64,000 nucleotides of DNA from an uncultured Aquimarina sp. Its GTDB lineage: Bacteria; Bacteroidota; Bacteroidia; Flavobacteriales; Flavobacteriaceae. The notes beneath the pieces are model-generated. The model saw only the letters and a list, made by a program, of their open reading frames with translations. It had not been told where the DNA came from and did not search any database. This document shows, piece by piece, positions 1-8,625 of this stretch; positions within the stretch are counted from its first letter, which is position 1; every line of letters begins with the position of its first letter. Where the stretch lies: NCBI GenBank assembly GCA_947498935.1, contig CANMMM010000014.1, forward strand, positions 62,001 through 126,000, read 5' to 3'. The translations under genes were made by a program, and so were the position numbers.

Positions 1-492
1 ATCTTTATCTTAATTGATCAAACGGTGCATGTAGGTGATGTGATCGAAATTGATGGAAAGGTAGGCCGTGTAGATGAAATAAAACTAAGAACCACCAGAG
101 CAGTGACGATTGATAATAAGGTGCTCGTGATTCCGAATCATAAATACCTGACCTCTACTTTGTATAACTGGACACAAAACGGGTCTATTACCAGAGAATC
201 CGTACAGATAGGAGTTGCCTATGGCAGTGATGTGCAATTGGTGAAAAATATACTCTTGCAGATCGCTATGGATAATGACAAAATATTGAAAACACCTGAA
301 CCATTGGTATTGTTTCAGGATTTTGGAGGGAGTTCGTTGGATTTTGAATTGATTTTTACGATGAATGATTCGTTTATGGCAGCAATTCCGAAAAGTGAAA
401 TCCGTTTCGAAATCGATAAACAATTTAGAGCACATAATATATCCATTCCTTTTCCACAACGTGAGGTTACTATTATCAATCCTGATAAGTAA
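1..492 (+). CDS. MscS-family mechanosensitive ion channel (C-terminal part)
   Basis: The open frame runs in from the window edge, so the N-terminal membrane helices are missing. What remains reads as the MscS beta domain and C-terminal alpha/beta domain: a DQTVHVGDVIEIDGKVGRV stretch followed by RTTRAV and VIPNHKYLTSTLYNWT. This pattern (FxxGDxI, VxxIxLRxT, VxIPN) is typical of small-conductance mechanosensitive channels, which release solutes from the cytoplasm when osmotic pressure falls. A GTG at position 25 is in frame but internal to the domain, so it is not the start. The next gene begins about 120 bp downstream on the same strand. Confidence 0.85.
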   Translation: MFILIDQTVHVGDVIEIDGKVGRVDEIKLRTTRAVTIDNKVLVIPNHKYLTSTLYNWTQNGSITRESVQIGVAYGSDVQLVKNILLQIAMDNDKILKTPEPLVLFQDFGGSSLDFELIFTMNDSFMAAIPKSEIRFEIDKQFRAHNISIPFPQREVTIINPDK

Positions 493-610
493 TTAGTTGT
501 GAGTCAGTATGGTTTGTAGAGAGGCATCTGTAGATAAAGAATCCGCATCTAAAAATGGCATAAAAGATGTATAGCATAGCAAGTATAGTGCATAAAAAAT
601 TATAAAAAGC

Positions 611-1774
611 ATGGCAAAAATATTAGTAGTAGAAGACGAAGCAGCGATTAGGAGGGTATTGGTAAAGATATTGTCTGAAGAAAGTGATACATACGAGGTG
701 TTCGAAGCAGAAGATGGATTGATAGCGGTGGATATGATCAAAAAAGAAGATTTTGATTTAGTGCTATGCGATATAAAGATGCCTAAGATGGATGGTGTAG
801 AAGTGTTAGAAGCGGTAAAAAAGATCAAACCAGAAATTCCGATGGTCATGATCTCTGGTCATGGAGATTTAGATACAGCGGTCAATACGATGCGCTTAGG
901 AGCATTTGACTATATTTCTAAACCGCCAGACCTAAATCGATTACTTAATACGGTGCGTAATGCGCTAGATCGCAAGGAATTAGTGGTAGAGAATAAACGA
1001 TTAAAGAAGAAGGTGTCTAAAAATTATGAGATGGTCGGTACTTCCGAAGCTATTTCAGACATCAAAACCATCATCGAAAAGGTAGCGCCTACAGATGCTA
1101 GGGTGTTGATCACAGGGCCTAATGGAACAGGAAAAGAACTAGTAGCGCATTGGATCCATCAGAAAAGCGAACGTTCTAAAGGGAATATGATCGAGGTGAA
1201 TTGTGCAGCGATCCCTGGAGAATTGATCGAAAGTGAGCTTTTTGGGCATGTAAAAGGTGCTTTTACCTCGGCAAATAAGGATAGAGCAGGAAAGTTTGAA
1301 GCTGCTAATGGAGGTACGATATTCTTAGATGAGATAGGAGATATGAGTCTTTCTGCTCAGGCAAAAGTGCTCAGAGCCTTGCAAGAAAATAAAATTCAGC
1401 GCGTAGGAAGCGATAAGGATATTAAGGTAAATGTACGTGTGGTTGCTGCGACGAATAAGGATCTACAAAAAGAAATTGCAGATAATAAATTTAGAGAAGA
1501 TTTATACCATCGACTGGCAGTGATATTGATTAAAGTGCCTGCACTAAATGATAGACGAGAGGATATTCCGCTATTGGTAGACTTTTTTACGAAGAAGATC
1601 GCTGGCGAACAGGGGTCTCCTGTAAAGACATTTTCAGAAAAGGCTATCAAGCAGTTACAGCAATACGACTGGACAGGAAATATCAGAGAGTTACGCAATG
1701 TGGTAGAGCGCTTAATTATCTTAGGAGGTAAAGAGGTGAGCGAAGCAGATGTTAAACTTTTTGCGAGTAAGTAA
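611..1774 (+). CDS. Response regulator, REC-AAA+ (NtrC-like) without DNA-binding domain
   Basis: 387 residues. An N-terminal receiver domain (residues 1-120) has the acidic pair E8/D9 and a phospho-acceptor D54 in [14 protein letters not shown] sigma-54-activator type AAA+ domain follows, with Walker A GPNGTGK (169-175), Walker [12 protein letters not shown] and an arginine-rich sensor region. The protein ends at ...[12 protein letters not shown], where family members normally continue into a Fis-type helix-turn-helix. The sigma-54 contact loop reads GAFTSA (216-221) instead of GAFTGA. A classic sigma-54 activator role is therefore doubtful. The ATPase itself looks intact. No sensor kinase is adjacent. 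Confidence 0.85.
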   Translation: MAKILVVEDEAAIRRVLVKILSEESDTYEVFEAEDGLIAVDMIKKEDFDLVLCDIKMPKMDGVEVLEAVKKIKPEIPMVMISGHGDLDTAVNTMRLGAFDYISKPPDLNRLLNTVRNALDRKELVVENKRLKKKVSKNYEMVGTSEAISDIKTIIEKVAPTDARVLITGPNGTGKELVAHWIHQKSERSKGNMIEVNCAAIPGELIESELFGHVKGAFTSANKDRAGKFEAANGGTIFLDEIGDMSLSAQAKVLRALQENKIQRVGSDKDIKVNVRVVAATNKDLQKEIADNKFREDLYHRLAVILIKVPALNDRREDIPLLVDFFTKKIAGEQGSPVKTFSEKAIKQLQQYDWTGNIRELRNVVERLIILGGKEVSEADVKLFASK

Positions 1775-1828
1775 GTACCTGCTAGGATTAGCGACTTATC
1801 ACATGTTAGATTGTATGCCCCTTTATAT

Positions 1829-2344
1829 ATGAAGAAGATTATATGTATGGTGAGTGGGTTTTTGATGCTCACGAATGTAATGGCCCAGTATGATCCTGGT
1901 GCTGTGAATTATGGATTGGTAGGTGTAAAAAACCTATCCATTGCAGGAGAGCTAGGTATAGGTGCTAGAATAGAATATGCACATAACTGCTATACGACTT
2001 ACATGGCAGAGTACAACCGATTCTTAGATGTAGATGGTACCGAAGAGGGATATAATGAAATAGCAGTGGGCGTCAATTTAATTTTGTTTAATTGGTATCC
2101 TACTACCATTACTGCGGGTTTTGGGTATATAGCTAATACTTCTGCGGCTTTTGAAGCTATAGAAGAAGATGCGTTTATCGGATTTACAGGAGGTGGACTG
2201 AATCATGGAGCACAGATCAAACTCAGAGCCTTGCACCAAGTATCGATTCCCATCCATATTTTTGCCGAGTTGAATCTAAAAAGTTTAGGTACGCGCTATC
2301 ATACAGTAGCTGTTGGTTTTAGCTATGATTTTAATGCATGGTAA
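1829..2344 (+). CDS. Secreted or outer-membrane protein of unknown function
   Basis: 171 residues from the ATG at 1829; the frame opens upstream at a TTG (1811), but the ATG gives a clean signal peptide (MKKIICMVSGFLMLTNVMAQ). The mature part has alternating glycine and aromatic residues and amphipathic strands (for example GELGIGARIEYAHNC, TITAGFGYIAN) and ends in an aromatic-rich GFSYDFNAW, all consistent with a small beta-barrel or periplasmic beta-sheet protein. I recognise no family. It follows the response regulator gene by 54 bp and may be co-transcribed with it. Confidence 0.6.
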   Translation: MKKIICMVSGFLMLTNVMAQYDPGAVNYGLVGVKNLSIAGELGIGARIEYAHNCYTTYMAEYNRFLDVDGTEEGYNEIAVGVNLILFNWYPTTITAGFGYIANTSAAFEAIEEDAFIGFTGGGLNHGAQIKLRALHQVSIPIHIFAELNLKSLGTRYHTVAVGFSYDFNAW

Positions 2345-2675
2345 CGCTAAACCGCGTTAGGGATAGCAGTGGAAATCCCGCAGCACGACCATAGGAGTGC
2401 GAGGAATTGTAGCGGATAGCCCGCCCGCAGGGAACGCCCAAAAAATTAAGATACGCAATGATGATGTTTGGGAAGCACTCGTAGATTCATAACACGATTC
2501 TTTAAATCGGTCTTATACAACAGGACTTCGTAATGAGGGCGGTACAATCAAAAAAACAGAAGGAAGGTATCTGGTTTTGTAGCAGTTTCAAGACGTAATA
2601 GATTTTCTATTGCATAAAACGGGGCAAAGCCTCATAAACTTTAGTATATTACATAGTATATAAGATAAGCACACA
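2345..2675. other. Intergenic stretch with a family I repeat
   Basis: The first third holds a family I repeat (2354-2439). The rest shows no open frame with coding character. An AT-rich segment just before the PPK2 gene (about 2640-2670) probably holds its promoter, but I could not identify clear -33 and -7 boxes. Confidence 0.5.
2354..2439 (+). repeat. Family I dispersed repeat, copy 1 (subtype A)
   Basis: Begins GCGTTAGGGATAGCAG and ends AGCGGATAGCCCG...GGAACGCCC. The inner part (AAATCCCGCAGC ... GCGAGGAATT) is shared with copy 2 but differs from copies 3-7. Outer arms GCGTT and AACGC can pair, as can AGGG with a CCC run, so the unit can form a long imperfect hairpin. Confidence 0.85.
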
Positions 2676-3554
2676 ATGAATTCAATCGATCACGAATATT
2701 TTAGAGTTGACACTCCCGTACAATTAGCCTCTATACCTACGGAACATGATGTAGCAGCAAGCAAAAAAGAGACGGAAAAGACATTAGAAAAAGTACGAGA
2801 AAAATTAGGCGAGTTACAAGATACATTATATGCCCATGGAAAATATGCAGTCCTGATATGCTTGCAGGGGATGGATACGGCAGGAAAAGATAGCCTGATC
2901 CGAGAGGTGTTTAAAGATTTTAATACCCGAGGGATTGTGGTGCATAGTTTTAAGGTGCCTACAGAAAGAGAGCTAGGGCAGGATTACCTGTGGAGACATT
3001 ATATAGCATTGCCACAACGAGGTAAATTTTCTGTATTTAATAGAACCCATTACGAAAATGTGTTGGTGACACGAGTGCATCCCTCGTATGTACTGTCCGA
3101 AAACTTACCAGATATAACTTCTGTATCGGATGTAAATGATGCGTTTTGGGAAAAACGATTTGAGCAGATTCGCAATTTTGAAAAGCATATTGCCGAAAAT
3201 GGAACGCTGATTTATAAATTTTATCTGCATTTATCGAAAGAAGAACAAAAAAATAGATTGTTACGCCGATTAGAAAAAAAGGAAAAGAACTGGAAGTTTT
3301 CTGCGGGAGATCTTAAGGAACGTAAGCTATGGGTAGAGTACCAGCATTGTTACGAAGATGCTATAAATCAAACATCGCGCCCACATGCTCCATGGTATGT
3401 GATTCCCGCAGACAATAAGCCAGTAGCGCGGTACATAGTAGCGAGTATTCTGTATGAAACCTTAAAGCGTAAAGAGGATATTAAAGAACCAGAATTGGAT
3501 GCAGAAACCAAAGCTAATTTGGCAGCTTATAAATCGCAATTAGAGAACGAATAG
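2676..3554 (+). CDS. Polyphosphate kinase 2 family protein
   Basis: 292 residues, the usual length for a one-domain PPK2. Such enzymes move phosphate between polyphosphate and nucleotides in the cytoplasm. The P-loop reads CLQGMDTAGKDS (near residues 62-73), and the Walker B-like segment FNRTHYENVLVTRVH resembles the FNRSHYEDVLVVRVH of class III PPK2, which phosphorylates AMP and ADP. The lid region (HLSKEEQKNRLLRRLEKKEK) is present. The subclass is inferred from these motifs only. The M28-like gene follows after 29 bp, suggesting one transcript. Confidence 0.9.
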   Translation: MNSIDHEYFRVDTPVQLASIPTEHDVAASKKETEKTLEKVREKLGELQDTLYAHGKYAVLICLQGMDTAGKDSLIREVFKDFNTRGIVVHSFKVPTERELGQDYLWRHYIALPQRGKFSVFNRTHYENVLVTRVHPSYVLSENLPDITSVSDVNDAFWEKRFEQIRNFEKHIAENGTLIYKFYLHLSKEEQKNRLLRRLEKKEKNWKFSAGDLKERKLWVEYQHCYEDAINQTSRPHAPWYVIPADNKPVARYIVASILYETLKRKEDIKEPELDAETKANLAAYKSQLENE

Positions 3555-3583
3555 AAACTCGTATACATAGTAAACAACAGCTT

Positions 3584-4966
3584 GTGAAAAAGATTATTCT
3601 TACCCTATTCTTAATGAGTATAGCCATCAGTAGTGCGCAAAATACTGGAAATGAAGATGCAGCAATACTCGACAAAATTTATAATACAGCCTTGGTCGAA
3701 GGGCAAAGCTACGCGTGGTTGGATCATTTATCGAATCAAATCGGTGCGCGGTTATCGGGTTCGTTGAATGCCAAGCGAGCGATAGAGTGGGCTGAAAAAG
3801 AACTGAAAGCGCTAGAAGTAGATAAGGTATGGTTGCAATCTGTAACAGTGCCTAAGTGGACCCGAGGGGTAACAGAATTTGCATATATAGAAACGAACCC
3901 TGGTGCTACTACCAATGTGCCTATTGCAGCCCTAGGAGGTTCTGTAGCCACTGCTATGGGAGGAACGAAAGCTCAGGTGGTGGAAGTGAAAAGTATAGAG
4001 GAGCTTCGGCAATTGGGTAAAGAAGCAGTACAGGGTAAGATTGTATTTTATAATCAGCCGATGCGTGCAGACCTGATTAATCCTTTTGATGCGTATGCAA
4101 TCGCGAAACCGATACGCTATTCAGGAGCGATAGCGGCAGCCGAGTTGGGTGCCGTAGGAGTAGTGATACGATCGCTGCATCTAGGAGTAGATGATTATCC
4201 GCATACAGGTTCGATGCATTATGGTACGCTGAGCAAGGATGCTAGAATTCCAGCGGCAGCTATTAGTACAAATGGAGCAGATTTACTCAGTTCTATGCTA
4301 GCTCTCAATCCAGCTATAAAGTTCTCGATGCAAATGAATTGTAGAAGTTGGAAAGAAGTACCGTCTTATAATGTAATCGGAGAACTGAAAGGGAGTGAAT
4401 TTCCGAATGAATACATTGTGATAGCAGCACATTTAGATTCGTGGGATCTGGGAGATGGTGCACGGGTGAATGGTGCAGGCGTCGTACAAGCCATGGAAGT
4501 ACTACGATTACTCAAAAAAATAGGATATACGCCTAAGCGATCTATTCGAGTAGCTTTATTGATGAATAATGAAGATGCACAAATAGGAAGCAAGCAATAT
4601 GCTGCTAAGGCCAAAGCAAAACAAGAGCAACATATTTTTGCGCTAGAGAGCAGTGCAGCAGGTTTTATGCCTACTGGGTTTTCATTGGACACAGACGCTA
4701 TACATGCCGAAAAAATCGCTGATTGGAAAACGCTATTCAAGCCTTATTGGGTACACTCTTTTACACAAGGCAGTAGAGGGACTGCTATCAGTGCACTGAA
4801 GAACGACAAGATCGTATTGGCGGAACTGCGTGCAGACTCACAGCGCTATTTTGAGTATCATCATTCTAAAAATGATACTTTTTCGACGCTTAATCAGCGA
4901 GAACTCACACTAGGAGCAGCAGCAATGACGAGTTTTATTTACTTAGTGGATAAACATGGGCTGTAA
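3584..4966 (+). CDS. M28-family (carboxypeptidase Q-like) protein, probably catalytically inactive
   Basis: 460 residues from a GTG start that directly precedes a good signal peptide (VKKIILTLFLMSIAISSAQ). A PA-type insert lies around residues 130-250, followed by the M28 fold. The first zinc histidine is present (AAHLDSWD, H283) and the last histidine pair is present (YHHSKNDTF, near 426). Other active-site positions are changed: the bridging Asp of the usual DDGAG is N296 (VNGAG), the Glu-Glu pair of MNEEN reads MNNED so the general base is N329, and the zinc Asp of ESD is S357 (ESSAAG). By family knowledge this should abolish di-zinc catalysis. It shares an operon with the PPK2 gene. Confidence 0.85.
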   Translation: MKKIILTLFLMSIAISSAQNTGNEDAAILDKIYNTALVEGQSYAWLDHLSNQIGARLSGSLNAKRAIEWAEKELKALEVDKVWLQSVTVPKWTRGVTEFAYIETNPGATTNVPIAALGGSVATAMGGTKAQVVEVKSIEELRQLGKEAVQGKIVFYNQPMRADLINPFDAYAIAKPIRYSGAIAAAELGAVGVVIRSLHLGVDDYPHTGSMHYGTLSKDARIPAAAISTNGADLLSSMLALNPAIKFSMQMNCRSWKEVPSYNVIGELKGSEFPNEYIVIAAHLDSWDLGDGARVNGAGVVQAMEVLRLLKKIGYTPKRSIRVALLMNNEDAQIGSKQYAAKAKAKQEQHIFALESSAAGFMPTGFSLDTDAIHAEKIADWKTLFKPYWVHSFTQGSRGTAISALKNDKIVLAELRADSQRYFEYHHSKNDTFSTLNQRELTLGAAAMTSFIYLVDKHGL

Positions 4967-5048
4967 GTAGTACTGTAGCGAATAGCCTATGCGATAGTGT
5001 GATTTTTTTGTATCTTTTGAGCAGTATCAAAACAAATCACTCACTTTG

Positions 5049-5210
5049 AACTCATCTTTACTTTTTGTTTTTGACCGAAAATGAGAAGAAATTTAACCGA
5101 ATAAAGCACTTTTTTGAAATTCATAGCAGCGCTACGGATAAAAAGAAGTAACGAAATACAGGTGGATTTCAGTCATTTTTTAGGGAAAAGAAAAAGCCAA
5201 AAATGAGTTC
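5049..5210 (+). repeat. Family II MITE-like repeat, copy 1
   Basis: About 160 bp with inverted ends (AACTCATC... and ...ATGAGTTC), an inner TTTTTGTTTTTGACCGAAAA block and a core AATTCATAGCAGCGCTACG. Related copies lie at 25691-25846 (opposite orientation), 61456-61612 and 62101-62258. It fills the gap between the M28-like gene and the esterase gene. Confidence 0.8.
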
Positions 5211-5230
5211 GTTAATAAAATTTATAGGCT

Positions 5231-6229
5231 ATGAAACAATACTTAGAATTATATACGGCACTTATAAAGATTGTCTTTATGGGTGTTTTTTCTTTTTCGC
5301 TAGCGTGTAGTTCAGACGATGCACCTGCTACTACGGCTCCTGATACAGGTATACCTATGCCTGATGCATCGGGTAATTTACAGCAATCCCTGTCACATGA
5401 TGGAGAGGAGCGTAGTTATATAGTACATTTGCCTCCTAATTTTTCAAAAGCACAAACCTTGCCTCTAATGATCAGTTTACATGGTCGAGGAACAACCAAT
5501 ACGGTACATATGCAGTATACGAAGTTGAATGCTGTGGCGGATGCACAAAATTTTGTAGTTGTATACCCTCTGGGATTGGTTCGTAATTTACAATCAGGCA
5601 CCGCCACACATTGGAATGCACAATTTGGCACGGGGGTAGATGATATAGGGTTTATCGATAAACTAATAGATCAGTTGTATACAGATTTTGGTATCGATCT
5701 ACAGAAAGTGTATGTCAGTGGTTTCTCTAATGGAGGATTTATGGCCTATACATTAGCTTGTGAATTATCGGATAGAATTGCAGCCATCGCTCCGGTATCG
5801 GCTTTATTACCTATTAGTCAGCAATCGAACTGTGAATTGCAGCATGCAGTGCCTGTGCTACATTTTCACGGCACGGCAGATGTGACAGTACCAGTATCAG
5901 GTATTCCTAATTTTGCACTATCAGTGGCTGAGTCTACTCGGTTTTTTGCCAAACAATACAATTGCGAAGTTGATCCATTAGTGACTCAGCTTACAGATAC
6001 AGCTCCTGATGATGGATCTACAGTAGCCAAGTTTGAGTATCAGTCCTGCGATGATAAAACTGCAGTAGTATATTATATGGCTACTAATGCAGGGCATACA
6101 TGGCCAGATGCGCTAGAAGCGTCGCAACTGGGAATTACGAATAGAGATATTAATGCTAGTGCGATCATGTGGGAGTTTTTTAAACCCATCACACATCCCA
6201 ATCCCAGAAAAGGAACTCTATTGAAATAA
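5231..6229 (+). CDS. Lipoprotein esterase, PHB depolymerase/feruloyl esterase-like alpha/beta hydrolase
   Basis: 332 residues. The N terminus has a hydrophobic stretch ending in SLACSSDD, a lipobox with the acylated Cys near residue 26. The hydrolase domain begins with RSYIVHLPPNF and LMISLHGRG (oxyanion region), carries the nucleophile in VSGFSNGGFMAY, an acid candidate in HFHGTADVTVPV and the histidine in NAGHTWP. These are hallmarks of the LpqC/PHB depolymerase esterase family, which hydrolyses ester bonds of polymers or plant cell-wall esters. The substrate cannot be told. It is probably anchored in the outer membrane. Confidence 0.85.
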   Translation: MKQYLELYTALIKIVFMGVFSFSLACSSDDAPATTAPDTGIPMPDASGNLQQSLSHDGEERSYIVHLPPNFSKAQTLPLMISLHGRGTTNTVHMQYTKLNAVADAQNFVVVYPLGLVRNLQSGTATHWNAQFGTGVDDIGFIDKLIDQLYTDFGIDLQKVYVSGFSNGGFMAYTLACELSDRIAAIAPVSALLPISQQSNCELQHAVPVLHFHGTADVTVPVSGIPNFALSVAESTRFFAKQYNCEVDPLVTQLTDTAPDDGSTVAKFEYQSCDDKTAVVYYMATNAGHTWPDALEASQLGITNRDINASAIMWEFFKPITHPNPRKGTLLK

Positions 6230-6304
6230 GAAATGCTACTGCTATTTTGTATGTGAAATACCATTAAAGCGTGTTTCATGTATCCAACTTTGCTGTAATC
6301 CTTG

Positions 6305-6312
6305 TATCTTTG
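6305..6312 (+). promoter_or_regulatory. Probable -7 box of rimO
   Basis: TATCTTTG matches the Bacteroidota -7 consensus TAnnTTTG and sits 20 bp before the rimO ATG. A TTTG at the ideal 19-bp distance is absent. Confidence 0.5.
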
Positions 6313-6332
6313 CACACCTTTATCCAAAATAT

Positions 6333-7640
6333 ATGAGAACGAAGACGTTAAAAAAGAACAAGATCAATGTAGTCACTTTAGGGTGTAGCAAGAATGTGTA
6401 TGATAGTGAAGTACTCATGGGACAGCTCAAAGCAAACAATAAAGAGGTTGTACATGAAGAAGAAGGAAACGTAGTCGTAATTAATACTTGTGGTTTTATA
6501 GCCAATGCCAAAGAGGAATCGGTGAATACCATCCTAGAGTATGTACAAAAAAAGGAAGAAGGAACGGTAGATAAGGTATTTGTTACTGGATGTCTGTCAG
6601 AACGCTATAAGCCAGACCTACAAAAGGAAATTCCTGATGTAGATCAATATTTTGGAACTACAGAACTCCCAGGGTTGCTCAAAGCATTGGGAGCAGATTA
6701 TAAGCACGAATTGATTGGTGAGCGATTAACGACTACACCCAAAAATTATGCATATCTAAAGATAGCAGAAGGTTGCGATCGACCGTGTTCTTTTTGTGCC
6801 ATTCCTATCATGAGAGGAAAACATCGATCGACTCCTATTGAAGCATTAGTTACGGAGGCTGAAAAATTAGCCGCAGATGGTGTAAAGGAATTGATTCTGA
6901 TAGCACAGGATCTTACGTATTATGGATTAGATCTTTATAAAGAACGAAAACTAGCTGATTTGCTTAGGGCATTGGTAGCAGTAGAAGGTATTGAGTGGAT
7001 ACGATTGCACTATGCATTTCCTAGTGGTTTTCCGATGGAAGTGCTAGAGGTGATGAAACAAGAACCTAAAGTCTGTAATTATATAGACATTCCATTACAG
7101 CATATTGCAGATCCTATTTTGGCATCTATGCGTCGAGGAACGACTAAGGCTAAAACCACAAAGCTTCTCAAAGAGTTTAGAGCGGCAGTACCAGAAATGG
7201 CGATCAGAACCACACTCATTGTAGGATATCCAGGAGAAACTCAGGAAGATTTTGAAACCTTGCGTGATTGGGTAAAAGAAATGCGTTTCGAGCGATTAGG
7301 ATGTTTTACCTATTCACATGAAGAGAATACGCATGCCTATTCGCTAGAAGATGATGTGCCAGAGGAAGTGAAGATTGAAAGAGCCAATGAAATTATGGAA
7401 ATTCAATCACAAATCTCTTGGGAATTGAATCAGCAGAAAATAGGAATGGAATGCAAAGTAGTGATCGATCGAAAAGAAGGAAATCATTTTATCGGTAGAA
7501 CAGAATTTGATTCGCCTGATGTAGATAATGAAGTACTGATTGACGCCTCTAAATATTATTTAAAAACAGGAGACTTTGCCAATGTGCGTATTTATGAAGC
7601 AGAAGACTTTGATTTATATGCAGAAGTGTTGCCATCTTAA
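6333..7640 (+). CDS. rimO: Ribosomal protein S12 methylthiotransferase RimO
   Basis: 435 residues, normal length. It adds a methylthio group to the conserved aspartate of ribosomal protein S12, using radical SAM chemistry and two iron-sulfur clusters. The UPF0004 domain begins NVVTLGCSKNVYDSEVLMGQL. The radical-SAM cluster motif is EGCDRPCSFCAIPIMRGKHRS, where RimO-type GKHRS separates it from MiaB and MtaB. A TRAM domain ends the protein. The related MtaB is encoded at 57676. Confidence 0.95.
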   Translation: MRTKTLKKNKINVVTLGCSKNVYDSEVLMGQLKANNKEVVHEEEGNVVVINTCGFIANAKEESVNTILEYVQKKEEGTVDKVFVTGCLSERYKPDLQKEIPDVDQYFGTTELPGLLKALGADYKHELIGERLTTTPKNYAYLKIAEGCDRPCSFCAIPIMRGKHRSTPIEALVTEAEKLAADGVKELILIAQDLTYYGLDLYKERKLADLLRALVAVEGIEWIRLHYAFPSGFPMEVLEVMKQEPKVCNYIDIPLQHIADPILASMRRGTTKAKTTKLLKEFRAAVPEMAIRTTLIVGYPGETQEDFETLRDWVKEMRFERLGCFTYSHEENTHAYSLEDDVPEEVKIERANEIMEIQSQISWELNQQKIGMECKVVIDRKEGNHFIGRTEFDSPDVDNEVLIDASKYYLKTGDFANVRIYEAEDFDLYAEVLPS

Positions 7641-7681
7641 CATAACAAATTCTATACATTTTTCATTAAAAAGCTAATTAG

Positions 7682-7750
7682 CTGCTAAAAAGACACTTTG
7701 CAACATTATTGATAGCCGTTGTGCTACTGTCTTCGTGTAAGAAAACTTAA
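7682..7750 (+). pseudogene. Remnant of a lipoprotein gene (signal peptide only)
   Basis: The frame reads LLKRHFATLLIAVVLLSSCK followed by KT and a stop. This is a textbook lipoprotein signal: positive start, hydrophobic core and an LSSC lipobox with lysines after the Cys. It has no ATG, GTG or TTG start (it opens at CTG after an in-frame TAG), and it stops three residues after the Cys. It is most simply the 5' end of a broken lipoprotein gene. A real 22-residue lipopeptide is less likely. Confidence 0.4.
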
Positions 7751-8206
7751 TTTTATCCTAATTATTACCAGCTAAAACCATAGATACAATTCCTTTATTT
7801 GTAGAGGGATGTATCCGACATGCTGTAGATAATAACATACTAAATGTATAGTGTGGATACTTAGTCAGTAACCCGACTTTTTCCCATTGTAATTCATTCA
7901 TGCTATACATAGCAGTTAGTATACTATGGTGTGTTTGTACACAAAACTGTCTAGAAATAGCATACATACACCGTATGACATAGCTATTTTTGGACAGTTT
8001 TTTTAGTAATCAGAAGTCATATAGTATTTTTTAAACTGCATATTCTATTAAGGATTACGTGGTCTAAAGTGTCTACAAGAGAGCATACAGACTAGTAATG
8101 GGTATGCAATGTAGCTTCAGATTAAAGCCTAAAATTAAAAGAGTTGATTAACTAAAATTTAGGAATAACCAATGCAATCTGCCGTATATTTAGCTCGCTT
8201 TATATA

Positions 8207-8365
8207 ATGAAGTGGTTTACACTTTTTGAAATTTGTTATAAAAACGATCTTTTGCAGCCAAATAGTACAATTCTTGAGTTTTCGAGCGTTGCTATGCAAC
8301 AAAAAAATGACTGCATTTGGTCACAACATCTTGCGATGTTCGCTAATCGAAAAGTGTAAACCATT
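8207..8365 (+). repeat. Family III MITE-like repeat, copy 1
   Basis: Terminal inverted repeats: AAGTGGTTTACACTTTTTG at the left and CGAAAAGTGTAAACCATT at the right. The inner part ATAAAAACGATCTTTTGCA and core GAGCGTTGCTATGCAAC match the copies at 49980, 51655 and 54387. About 160 bp, no coding capacity. Confidence 0.8.
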
Positions 8366-8423
8366 TTAATAGTGAATCTATTACTGCTACGAGTTATTAA
8401 TAGTACTAATGTGATGCTACTTT

Positions 8424-8460
8424 TTATTAATTACTATAGCGCTGCTATAATAATTAATAA
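8424..8460. repeat. Perfect AT-rich hairpin with a TATAGCGCTGCTATA loop
   Basis: Arms TTATTAATTA (8424-8433) and TAATTAATAA (8451-8460) are exact inverted complements. Between them TATAGC and GCTATA form a second nested stem. The apical sequence matches the core shared by repeat families II and III. Confidence 0.7.
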
Positions 8461-8625
8461 GAAAAAATAATTCGTATCGTATTTCGAAGCACTATAGTGT
8501 GTAAAGCAGATTTACTAATTCAAATGATGTATACTTGCGTATCATAGTAGTATTTGATACGCATTTGTAGTTCTTTTACAGCGCTACGATGCATTAGACT
8601 AAAACTATAGTTTAAAAAGTAGTAT

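Larger units (their letters stand above)
7641..8625. other. Gene-poor 985-bp region
   Basis: No convincing full-length gene. It holds a short lipoprotein-signal-like frame (7682-7750), a family III repeat (8207-8365) and a strong AT-rich hairpin (8424-8460). A 69-codon frame on the minus strand (7758-7967) has no start context, motif or family that I recognise. The region may be a graveyard of decayed genes and repeats. Confidence 0.5.

Noticed and set aside
493-849. 118-codon minus-strand frame over the start of the response regulator.
   Set aside because: It covers the receiver domain of a well-supported plus-strand gene and has Ser/Ile-rich shadow composition.
7758-7967. 69-codon minus-strand open frame in the gene-poor region.
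   Set aside because: No family resemblance or start signals; it may be a chance frame or gene debris.
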